In this document: positions 54,896 to 64,000 of the stretch, in pieces | Position numbering within the stretch: the stretch's first letter is position 1 | Layout of the letters: each line of letters opens with the position of its first letter | NCBI RefSeq assembly: GCF_027943255.1 | Contig: NC_072896.1 | Span: 32,390,501 to 32,454,500 of the forward strand | Length of the DNA stretch: 64,000 bases | Direction of reading: 5' to 3' | DNA from: Anastrepha obliqua | Lineage: Eukaryota; Arthropoda; Insecta; Diptera; Tephritidae | Position numbers and translations under genes: made by a program | The notes under the pieces: model-generated | Told to the model about the DNA's origin: nothing | What the model saw: only the letters and a program-made list of their open reading frames with translations | The model's database searches: none

Positions 54896-55925
54896 TTATT
54901 TAAAGAAAAAACAATAATTATATCAATTTGTATTCGCCGTTGCTGTTTACATCCCCTTCCCACCTCTCAACCAACTTTTTGATGCCGTTCCGCCAAAAAT
55001 CGCCTGGTCTGATGTCAAAGAAGTTGTTGAGCCAGTTTTTACGGACCTCTTTGTTATCGAAGGTTACGCCCTTCATATGGTTAGACAGGGAGCAGAAAAG
55101 GTGCTAATCGATTGGTGTAAGGTTCGGAGAATACGGCGGATGCTGAGGGGATCTCATTCGAGCTCTTCGAGTGCAACTTTAATGACTTGTGCAACATGCG
55201 GCCTGGCGTTGTCGTGAAGGAGGGCGGATTGACCATGCCGATCAAGTATTTTCAGTCGAATAGCTTCATAGCCTCATTCAAGCGGTGTAGAGCTTCCTGT
55301 TGACCGTGTCATTCTATTCGAGCATTTCCCAGTGCACCATGCCCTCCCAGTCCCACCAAACACATATCAGGTTTTTCTTTGGATGAAGATCCGGTTTGAC
55401 TCTCGGCTTTGGCGTATCTCCTGGAGCCACCCACTCCTTTCTTTGTTTCATATTGATTTATAGGCACCATTGCTACAAAAAGCGATGTATATGACCGGCT
55501 GTTGCTCGATGGCAGACGAGATGCTGAGATACAATTTGAAGGCGACTTTCTTTGCTTTTTTCTCGTTGAGCTCGTGAGGCTCCCAGGCTCCCAATTTTTC
55601 GGTAACTCCGGTAAATCCCATTGAATGAAGGCAATTAAGAATCTTCTTATGATCGCAGTTCATTTTTTTCGCCAATCCACAACTGGTTGGGCGACCGCTC
55701 TCTTTCAAAAGTGATTTGAGATGTTGTTCATCGAAGTTAGAATCTTTTCCACTGCGGGACGTGTGATCGACGTCAATCGCGCCATTTTTTAACTTTGCAA
55801 ACCATTTCCGTGCTGTAGACTCGCTTATGGCAACTTCTCCATATATGTACGTCGCAAATGTCCCGAGCTGCTTTGGTAGGTTTTTGACCTCGATGAAAAG
55901 CAATGAAGAGCAGGTGTTGAAAATA
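54896..55925 (-). mobile_element. D34D mariner of another subfamily, nearly full-length but frameshifted
   Basis: The N-terminal part is open for 151 codons (55903-55448): EVAISESTARKWFAKLKNGA, DHTSRSGKDSNFDEQHLKSL and LNEKKAKKV. Downstream, in shifting frames, come YQPVIYI-like, KPDMCLVGLGGHGALGN, LHDNARPHVAQVIKVALEEL (second catalytic D near 55200), then PS.YHLF-like and NWLNNFFDIRPGDFW-like, RWE and a final NSNGEY-like end at about 54925. The order and motifs match mellifera/elegans-type mariners. Terminal repeats were not identified. The next mariner (54619-54895) joins it tail to tail on the same strand. Confidence 0.75.
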
Positions 55926-57563
55926 TTGATTTTTGCCTCCTGGGTATTCCGTTTCTAAGTCTGAAAACTAATAAAAAATTAAAAAGAAAGTGTTCTATCG
56001 AATGAATTCTTACCCTTTGCCAAATAGCAAACAAATCGTTGTAAAATAAAAGAAAATATAAAACCGCTATGAACTTATTCCCCAACCCAATAGCTCGAGA
56101 GATTCAAGGAAGCCAAGTCTAGAGAAGGAGGGAGGGCGATACGAGTTGGAGTCCTTTTTCTATTAGTGTTGCGACCACAACTGCTGAGGCGTGAGTTCGT
56201 GCACTGTCGTGATAGAAGAAGCAAATCACTTGACTTCCCCGATTCAAGCTAATGCCAAACACAAGAAAATAGACCGAGCTGGCTGGCACTTGGTGTGTGT
56301 TCTTCCAAAAGATGCTACTAACTAAACATAACCTCGGTACGCGCCAGTGAGGCTATCTCTCTGATTTCGCACGGACTTTTCAAACGGCCTTCGTGTAAGT
56401 TTGTGGCGGCGTATAAACCGTGCAAGGCAAGTGTGCGACAAAAATTTTTCAAAGTCAGAGTCAGAGTCAACACCCACAACAACGGCAATAACAGCAATGA
56501 AAAAATAAAATAAATAAATAACAAAAAAGAAAACAACAACAAAAATATCAACAAAGTAAGTCGCAAGTCGTTGTATAATAGAGAATAAGTAGGAGAAACT
56601 AAGAAGAAATAAACAGCAAAAATGCGCACAGAAAAATTGCACAACTCTGGAGGCTAAAGTGTAATGTACCAAATTGAAGAGGAATCATGGAAATGTGAGT
56701 CAATACAAATTCGTGCTACAAATTTCGATAGGAAGACGCAAGCCGACGGAAACATTACCAAATAAATGTATCATCCAGCCAAACAAACATGCACATATAC
56801 ATTGATACATTTATAACCACACACATCCGTGTGTGTGCACATCCCGAGAGTGTCAAGTGTCAACGCCAAAAATGATTACGAAGGCGTGCCCAGAGTGTGA
56901 CGACGTACAGCCGCAGGCGCAACCCGGCTGACAGGCTTTGAATGGCAAGCAGGCACCCAAACATATCGTCTAGATGGCGCTACGGTCACAAAGATGACAG
57001 CCAAGATGTAACTATGGTGGCGTACATACACACATACTTACACACATGCACATGAGGCGATGATGAAGACGCGACGCGCCTAGAATTGCAATATAACAAA
57101 CCAACACAAAGATGGCACACATACGTGTAGCGCAACACACACACACACGCACACGCATACATTAAGCGACACTTTTATGGGCAATTTGTGCAACTGCTGT
57201 TTTTTTTTGTGGGTGTACACAAGTGGGCGGCTCGCCCCAGAGAGCTCATTAAATGTATAGAGTACCGTCGTCAATGGCTTCGGTAAGTAAAAAATTTTAG
57301 AACATCGAGGAAGTGGCAAAAAAGAGAAAAAGAAAAACGGTTAAAATAAAATTGCAAAAACAAAAAAAACAAAACGAAAGGAAAAAAGCACACGAAAGCC
57401 AAGCGCAAGAATAATCGCATAGACCCAACATTCAGTATGAAAATTTTCGCTGACAAAGCCGGGTACAAAAATAAAAATGTCATTTAGCCAACGCGTGAAC
57501 GCGTTGACATTGAACAAACTTGCCTAGTCAATAAGTGTTCGCCCTCCCTCCCTCCCTACCTCA

Positions 57564-57609
<46 letters not shown>

Positions 57610-58320
57610 GCCTTCCTCTCCCTTTCCCCTTTCCCCTTCGTTCGCTCGCTCTTTCCTTCTGATTTCATCCGCACTTCATCCGTAAACCTGCCAGTTGATT
57701 GCCCGCTTAGGCACTCAAAAGCGCCTAAGTGTATGCTACAATAGCAGTGCTTGAAAATTTATTAGCTACTTAGCCTCGTACAAAATGGCGCGAGGTGTGA
57801 AGATTAGATGAATGTGCGCCGGAAAGTATGCGACAAGGCGGCGTTTAAAGTGTTGAAGCGGTGGGCACGTTGCACAGGGGGAGCATTGAATAATTGGTTG
57901 TTAAAAGTTGGTGGCAGTGCCGGTGGTTGGCATAAAAGTGTGCTTTCGAGAGCCTAAAAGTAGGCGAAGGTAAAAAATGCTTAAGGTCATGTGAGTGTTT
58001 TAATAGAGAGCAAGAAATATTGCATGATTTCGAGAGCTTATTTAGGCATATTGAAGTGAAAAAGCGACATTAACCCACTACTGCAAGCGGGCTTTGAAAT
58101 GCGATATTTGTAAAATAATATTCTTAACATTTGAATGTTACCAAGTGGTTCTGTCTAAGTGGGTGTGCGTTCTTGGCAAAAACTTACTCATTTACAAATT
58201 TATGAGACACACACAAAACGCAGGCATTAAAGGGTTAATTGAGAAAATGTGTGTTAATTTATTATATAATAGAACAAATTCGAAAGAAAAGAAAGGCAAA
58301 ATATTTAGTGAGATTAGCTG
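55926..58320. other. Non-coding stretch with microsatellites
   Basis: Contains (CA)n at about 57135-57155 and a (TC)n run of about 40 bp at 57563-57603. ORFs up to 116 codons (56322-56672, minus) are Phe/Val-rich complements of A-rich DNA. No gene or repeat family is recognised. Confidence 0.45.
57563..57603 (+). repeat. (TC)n dinucleotide microsatellite
   Basis: About 20 perfect TC repeats, flanked by CTCCCTCC-type pyrimidine sequence. Confidence 0.9.
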
Positions 58321-58324
58321 AAGG

Positions 58325-59005
58325 GTAAAAATTGAAATTTGAAAATAGGCGAGCCAAGCAGCAGCACCAAATGGGTACCTCCTAAAACACTCAAGCTAAA
58401 AAGCTTACTGTATTCAAAGCTCTGGATAGTAAAAAGATAAATAGGTAAGGAGGACAGGAGAAAAGTAACCGAGAGAGAGAGATAAGATGGAATAGGGACA
58501 GAGATAGAAAAAGAGATAGTAAATCTGCAAATATTCTCCAATTTGAGAGAACGAATATTATCTATTCTCATGGCATCAGAACCCAAAATTTGTAACATTT
58601 CTCTAGCAAATTCAGGACACTCACAAAGAAAATGCTCAGTGCTATCCGGTCACTTCAAATAAAAGGCAAATCGCGTGCTCAATGATTCCAATTGAGGTCA
58701 TATGCTGATTCCATGGGTTGTGTCTTGTAATTACACCGACCATCAACCGAACGTCCATTCTACCAAGTTTGAAGAAAGACTTCCCTTCCAAGTCGAAGAA
58801 AGCTCGACAGTGTTTTGTTCGGAAATGTCACAAATCACTTTGCAGTTCTGTAGCGTTCAAGACTAGACCGTCGCTCTCTATGTAAATTGGATACATGATC
58901 GCTGTTCTACTTCATGATTCCTGTAGAACTGATCCCGATTGTTGGCTCTGCTCTCTGTGCGGTAACCGCTGATCCGCAGTTGGCGAATTCACCGGCTGGA
59001 GGGTA
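58325..59005 (-). mobile_element. LINE A 3' end, copy 2
   Basis: Aligns throughout with 16848-17530. Minus-strand residues include ADQRLPHREQSQQSG and LGRMDVRLMVGVITRHNPWN. The 3' UTR contains the purine-rich AGAGAGAGAGATAAGATGG tract (plus strand). There are more substitutions and stops than in the copy at 26.7 kb. Truncated at about 59005 in RNase H. Confidence 0.8.
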
Positions 59006-59405
59006 ATTATTTGTGGAAAATTGTTAATGAATAAATAAATATGAGGTACTCTTTCATTCTGTACTTGGATTCTCTTATCAAATAGTGTTTATGCTAGAAC
59101 CCGATGCTACTGCTAGTTATTGTACCATAGACTTGTCGGGCAAACTTGAATTTTATGGACGCAAACCTCCAAATCTTAGCACATGAAATGTACGAAAGTT
59201 TTCTTGCTACTGTCCAGCTGAGGTTTTATAGTAGACGAACTCTATTTTTGCTTTGTATAGTAAGTTTACGCTTCAAAGGAATAGTCAGCGACATATTTAC
59301 TATAAGGCGTTCGTCAGGTCTTACCCATAAAAAAAAGAGGTAACTGTTTACCTTAACACATTCGCCGAAACAAAAACTACGATAAATCTCTTCTCAGAGA
59401 GTTAG
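59006..59405. other. Stretch without recognisable gene
   Basis: Nothing convincing. Confidence 0.35.
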
Positions 59406-59722
59406 GCGGTCATTAAATTAATGGAGGCAGTTATACTAAGATCAAAGTTGCTGAGGAATGTCTGACAGCCCTAAAAGATATTAGCACCGTCTTCAAGGTC
59501 AGCTTTAAATGGGTGCCGGGAAGGAGATATTGAAGGAAATTGCAAGGCCGATGAGCTCACCAGAAAGTGTACTAATCTGCCACTGCTTAAAACCAGAGGC
59601 CTTATTGGAATTCCTATGGCAACTTGCAAATTAAGAATAAAAAATAATATTCTCCAGGAGGCCAATAGCACATGGTGAGAAGAAAATACTTGTGTTACAA
59701 CCAGGCCAATTTGACCGCAAAT

Positions 59723-59887
59723 AGATATGAAAACATGTTCTTCTTATTGTTGTTGTATCAGCATAAACATTCCCCATACTTACATACGGGGAATGCTGCT
59801 TGTGGGACAGACCTTGGCCGGATATAAATCCGGGTCGTAGAACCGACTGTCGTGGAAATGGCTTGCCGTTTGGGCAAGATATGAAAA
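59723..59887 (-). mobile_element. 143-bp retroposed fragment inside an 11-bp target-site duplication
   Basis: AGATATGAAAA at 59723-59733 and 59877-59887 flank the insert. On the minus strand it runs from TGCCCAAACGGCAAGCC through GACCCGGATTTATATCCGGC and CAGCATTCCCCGTATGTAAG to a simple tail, ACAACAACAATAAGAAGAA. Short palindromic blocks (CCGGATATAAATCCGG and CCCCATAC...GTATGGGG) could fold. It looks like the 5'-truncated 3' end of a non-LTR element. Confidence 0.8.
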
Positions 59888-60055
59888 GATCAGGAGAATT
59901 GCTCAACCTCTCAAGAGAGAACATCTCGAAGGTTTTGGCTTGTGTCAGCGGTCATTGGCTGTTATATAGGCACTCTTCTAAGCTGGGAGTCTTTTCGCAT
60001 GAATACTGCGAAGAAGAGTAAGAAAGAGTAGAGCACTTCCTTTGTAACTGTCCAA

Positions 60056-60433
60056 CCTTAGCTAGGTTTTGGTCCAATACGAATGGATAGTACTATAAAA
60101 TCCGATTGAACTCGGAACTGAACGACCTAACTCAGAACGAGACAGCTGTGCGTTTTGTTAAAGCGCAGCGCATAAGATGGCTGGGTCATGTGATCCGTAT
60201 GCCTGTTGACTGTACCATGAAGAAAGCCTTGACAAGAAAGCTAATGGGCGTGAAGGCCAAAGGCAGACCAAGGAACCGTTGGATGGACGCAGTGGAACAC
60301 GATCTTAAGAAGCTGGGAATACGTAACTACGAAGCAAAAGCTCAAAATATACCGCTTTGGAGGAGCATTTTGAAAGAAGCTTTGACGCACTCTGCGTTTT
60401 AACGCAATGAAGGAAGAAGAAGCCTTAGCTAGG
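60056..60433 (+). mobile_element. 5'-truncated LINE (C-terminal domain) with 11-bp target-site duplication
   Basis: CCTTAGCTAGG at 60056-60066 recurs at 60423-60433. The insert (60067-60422) codes for the C-terminus RIRWLGHVIRMPVDC, KAKGRPRNRWMDAVEHDLKK and RSILKEALTHSAF, with a stop at 60402. The frame is open for 98 codons, so it is a young fragment. A short 3' tail, GAAGGAAGAAGAAG, follows. It is of the endonuclease-RT type with the LGHV.RM block, distinct from LINE D. Confidence 0.9.
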
Positions 60434-60533
60434 AGTAGAGCGAGGTTGTTAGGAAAATGCTTTTTTGACTCTCTTACGGAACAATCCGGTGTTCAGATAA
60501 AACCTATCCTACGCTTCATAAGAGTGTCTAAAT

Positions 60534-63310
60534 GATTCCAATGATGAATAAATACTGAGGTTTCCGTGTTGCATAGTGGAACCATAACGGACCTACATGG
60601 TCTAAGTGAGTGGGCTATTTTAAAAACGACAACCACAAAAACTTAACCTAGCCCTTCATTTCATCAAAGAGTCACAGACGTCAATTCGGTCCAGAGAACT
60701 TCTTCACATCAATTCGTGTGTCATACAACCTCGATCTTCTTCTTGAGAAAATGCAAATGATCCCAAACAGTTTTCTGACTAATCATTAATTCCTCGTCAA
60801 GGAAATGTGTGCTCTCAAGCTGGTCCGACTTCACGATTTCAATGGTTTTATCGATATTTCCGAGAATTGGCCGCCTATCAAAACGTAACTCGTTTTCAAC
60901 ATTGGTATTGCAAAAATGGAAACACTGGAACTCCCACTTTGCTATTGCATTCGATACTGTATTGGGTCGCTAGGGAGTGCATACTTTTCTAGTCGTCTGA
61001 TGCGACTTTTCTCTTCTGCCGTAGGGATACTGCGGAGTGTATCGAATTTTCTCTTTTTCGTCTTCAACTAGAAAAGTCGTAATACCCAACTGACTTAAGC
61101 AAACAAAAGGCTGTCAAAGAACTTATTTTGAGGCTTAAGAACACCTTTGAGTTGCCGTATAATATGAGCCGATGCAAGATATACTACATAGCAAATCGTG
61201 AGGCAGGGCTTACAATCGCCTTCTAAGTGGAAATGATCAGAACCTTTTCTCTTTCCCGCAAAAGCTCTTTTCAGTTTTTATGAAAACTTTTCATTACGTA
61301 ATTATAATTTTTTTACTCTTTTTTGTGACAAACCAGTTAACTCTTTCATCACTTTAACTGAAAACAACCCAGAATTAAAAGCGATTTAAGCCGCCATTTT
61401 GTAACCGTTTCTTTCCGCTACAAACTAATCTTCACACCAGCTCCACCAGCACCACCATTACCAACATTAACAGAAACAAGCAAAAAAAAAAAAAACGCAA
61501 AACAGTGGGAAATATCCTGCCATTGCGAAACTTTTCGAAAGCCCATTTTTCACAGAGCGAATTTCATTTCATTTTTCCGCCGCACATCTGTTGACGTTTG
61601 TCGGGCCATTTCGTGGGCCCGTCGCGTGGCTATTCATTGCGGACAGATAAAGTTGGAACTAAAATGAAGAAAAATGCAGCAAATGGACATAGGACTTTTA
61701 ATTCGCACCAGCAATAACACTTAAAAAATGGGAGCACAAAAAATAGTCGCGTAAAATGGTGTTAAACCCTAGGCAACATTTCCTTACACACATACTCACA
61801 CACACGCGCGTACATATCAATGTTGAATATGAGAATAGACGATGGTGTTAGACTTTTATTACTGTCGTTGTCGTTGCCGTTGCTGTGTGATAGCTGTAAT
61901 AGCCGGTTGTTGTTGTTGTTATTGTTGCTGCAACAATGATGATGAAGTGTTTAGATGGCCGCAATAATGGTCGGACGAGGCAACAGAATGGGAAACAATG
62001 CGCCAAATGGCATTGACCAAAAACAAAAACAAAAGCAAATAACAAAGACCAACAAAAAAGCGATAACAGAGAAGCAAAGCGAAGAAATGGCGAAAAAAAT
62101 TGCAAATTGTGAGGAATTTGAATCAAAACTGCCACTGCTGCTGCTGCTGCTACTGTCAGGGTGTAAAATAGTTTTTCACTTATCCTTTGTTACTGTTTAC
62201 TTTGTTGTTGTTTCGACGGTTGTGCACGCCACTGCTAACGTTGCCGTTGCTGAATTCTTTGTTATGCATTTCCGCTATGAAATTTTCATATTTTTTCCGC
62301 AATTTTGCCGCTAAGCTATTAGTTTGCCCATAGAATTGTAGGTACTTCTATGCATAGCAGTGAGCGGGGGGGTGAAGCCGATTTTTGGCGTGTCGTTGGT
62401 GGAAACTACTACGAAGCTAAAGTTTATCGCACTTCGTGGCACGGACACACATGCATAAGCACGCACACATACACTCAAATGGGCGTTGCACACATATCCC
62501 TTCACCCATACAACGGCACGTGCATGCATTTCGCAGGCCGCGACCAACTTGCATTGTCATTGGGTATAAAAAATAAAAAAATTAAAAAAAATAAAAATGT
62601 AAAAAAAAATAAAAAAAGCATGCAAAATATTATGATTTCAGTGAAGGCATAAAAAATGCAAAGAACAAAAAAATAAGTAAATATGCTGAAAATAATCGTC
62701 AAGAAAAACGAGCACAACAACGAGACGCGCACAATGCAGGCAGCAACCGCACAATGACAGCAACATTTCAAGGATGTCGTCAGTTGTAAATTCAAGTCCA
62801 TAACCCAAAATGCACGACTACAATAGCCTGCTACGAAAAACAAAAACGAAAAAAGTTTTTCAAAAATATGATAAAATAAAATAAATTGAAATATGTGAAA
62901 ATGAAATGAAAATCTGCAGAGTGTAATGACAAATGAAAAATGGTCTATGGTGACTGCTAAATAGCGAGAGCTGCTACTGAGTGACTTAGCACTCACACAT
63001 GCAGCATGAAATGGAAGGTTAATGCGCCTAAAAGTATGCAACGCATTTTAATTTATTTGCGTGGACTTGCGTACAGAAGAGTATTCGAACTCCTCCGCTT
63101 ACTGAGTTGGAAGTTACAAATAATTTATGAAATTTTACGCCTGAGCTCAATTTATTTATGTATTTAAGTATTAGCTCTAACCAGCGTGCGTTTTTACGGC
63201 TAATAACCAGAAACATCCCTCCTCTTCTTTTGGATTTTTGCTCAACCCGGTACTGCTTGCGCATTGCTTCGAGGTAGAGGTACAGGACACATTCAATTAC
63301 TCACCCTGCG
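60534..63310. other. Long stretch without recognisable gene
   Basis: Mixed-composition DNA with (TTG)n/(TGC)n near 61860-61935 and 62140, (CA)n near 61795, and A-rich tracts near 62570-62640. ORFs up to 179 codons (minus, 62502-63041) are complements of A-rich sequence. It could hold regulatory DNA, but I see no definable site. Confidence 0.4.
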
Positions 63311-63319
63311 TTAAGGGTG

Positions 63320-64000
63320 CCTGTTCTTTTTTTTTGTTTTGTGGTGGGAGAGGTAGGGTTCAAAATGCCTTCGCACTCACAGCGACCGTCGTCTACTGCG
63401 TCGTGTGGTGTGGCCACTAACAGGATCCCTCCTCTCCTTCTGGGGAGACACCCTTCCCGGAACTGCTTTCTATATTTCTTCGCGAGGGCCCAGAACGGTA
63501 TCCCTAAAGGACCAATTCTATTCTCCAAGTCTGGGTTTACCATATTTGTTGCCAGCTCTCATGCTATAGGCTCGTCTTCTTGTGTCTCTATCTGTGCGGC
63601 TTGGTTTTGTTGCACTTGTCGAGTTCAATCTTTTTTCCCGTAGTATGTTCTCGATGTATCCCTTTACAGCGTTCTAGCTGTCCTCGCGTTCGAGCATGAT
63701 GATTATGTTGCTCGGTGCGATGTCGCCAATCTGCTCCCTTAGAGCATTTCTTTCGGTGAGCCATCTGTTACAACTAAAAAACGTGTGTTCAGCGTCATCG
63801 TTCAGCGCTTCGCAGTATATGCACTTGGAATCGGTTACCTTGGCCATGTGGTATAGGCATCTCCGGAAGTACGTGTGGTCCGAGAGGAACTGAGTTTATA
63901 AGTAGTTCACTTCCCCGAAGTTTCCTTGGACCCATTTGTCAATTGATGAAATAAGTTTCGCCGTTCATCTGCCACTCGGTTTAGTATCTCACAGACTTTG
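63320..64000 (-). mobile_element. R1-clade LINE, end of ORF2 and 3' end, running off the window
   Basis: From the right edge on the minus strand: KVCEILNRVADERRN, LSDHTYFRRCLYHMAKVTDS, CIYCEALNDDAEHTFFSC (the CCHC zinc knuckle of the R1-type tail), NRWLTERNALREQIGDIAPS, then NAVKGYIENILREKRLNSTS and RRAYSMRAGNKYGKPRLG. The 3' part reads DAVDDGRCECEGILNPT and ends in an A-rich tail at about 63330-63340. There are a stop and one frameshift. The copy at 23.1-23.5 kb and the end at 43.7 kb belong to the same family. Confidence 0.85.

Larger units (their letters stand above)
59408..60530 (+). mobile_element. LINE C relative (RNase H to C-terminus) carrying two later insertions
   Basis: Host frames: AVIKLMEAVILRSKLL, RYIEGNCKADELTRKCTNLP, LLKTRGLIGIPMATCKLRIK and NILQEANSTW. 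After removing the insert at 59734-59876, P.PQIDMKRSGELLNLSREN, ISKVLACVSGHWLLYRHSSK and ERVEHFLCNCPTLA follow. After removing the insert at 60067-60422, LARSRARLLGKCFFDSLTEQ and IKPILRFIRVSK end the frame at about 60533. The continuity across both excisions confirms the insert borders. It is a degenerate RNase H end related to 31.8-32.4 kb. Confidence 0.85.

Noticed and set aside
62502..63041. 179-codon minus-strand ORF rich in Phe/Leu
   Set aside because: Complement of an A-rich tract (AAAAATAAAAAA); hydrophobic runs are expected from T-rich codons and no topology or start context supports a gene.

Overview
The window looks like non-coding, repeat-rich chromosomal DNA from a higher fly. A tephritid fruit fly is my best guess, from the many rosa-type (DD41D) mariners and from two tRNA-derived SINE families whose layout I associate with tephritids. 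There is no operon structure, ribosome binding site, CRISPR array or rRNA, and I see no intact tRNA gene. I recognise no bacterial or viral block.

The only convincing host protein gene lies on the minus strand at about 24.23-25.45 kb. It encodes a 386-residue secreted protein from a single exon, with a TATA box, initiator, short leader and AATAAA signal, all in the right places. A second, weaker candidate is a TATA/initiator/short first exon with a 5' splice site at 9.69-9.78 kb (plus strand), whose second exon I could not find.

Everything else is transposon debris between AT-rich or microsatellite-bearing single-copy-looking DNA. Layout: 0.3-2.2 kb Tc1 and LINE remnants; 3.0-5.4 kb dispersed repeats and a higher-order array of 27-bp hairpin-like units; 6.2-8.8 kb AT-rich array split by an internally deleted mariner; 9.0 kb tiny LINE 3' end with target-site duplication (TSD); 12.0-15.2 kb two DD41D mariners, one split by a palindromic 725-bp TTAA element; 15.5-24.0 kb mixed LINE, SINE and mariner remnants; 24.2-25.5 kb the gene; 26.65-28.35 kb a 5'-truncated LINE whose 3' tail is a 1.2-kb (TCTAA)n array, inside a perfect 16-bp TSD; 28.9-30.2 kb LINE, maT-like transposase and two exon-like cassettes; 31.5-33.8 kb a composite bounded by matched inverted ends; 34.7-35.8 kb a LINE with a long RNase H ORF and TSD; 36.3-40.3 kb two mariners and an AT-rich tandem array; 41.4-47.8 kb LINE, mariner, SINE and dispersed repeats; 49.8-53.3 kb stacked LINE pieces; 54.6-55.9 kb two different mariners end to end; 58.3-60.5 kb LINEs, one carrying two later insertions with intact TSDs; 63.3-64.0 kb an R1-clade LINE 3' end running off the window.

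The main value is a readable history of insertions: at least seven insertions have target-site duplications that can be read directly, and one has an empty-site control in the neighbouring tandem unit. I found no previously undescribed gene system. The best candidates for something new are the 1.2-kb pentanucleotide array grown from a LINE tail, the palindromic TTAA element, the 27-bp higher-order array, and the unrecognised secreted protein. LINE letters (A-F) are my own labels for copies that align to one another in this window. LINE edges are accurate to a few tens of bases except where a TSD is given.
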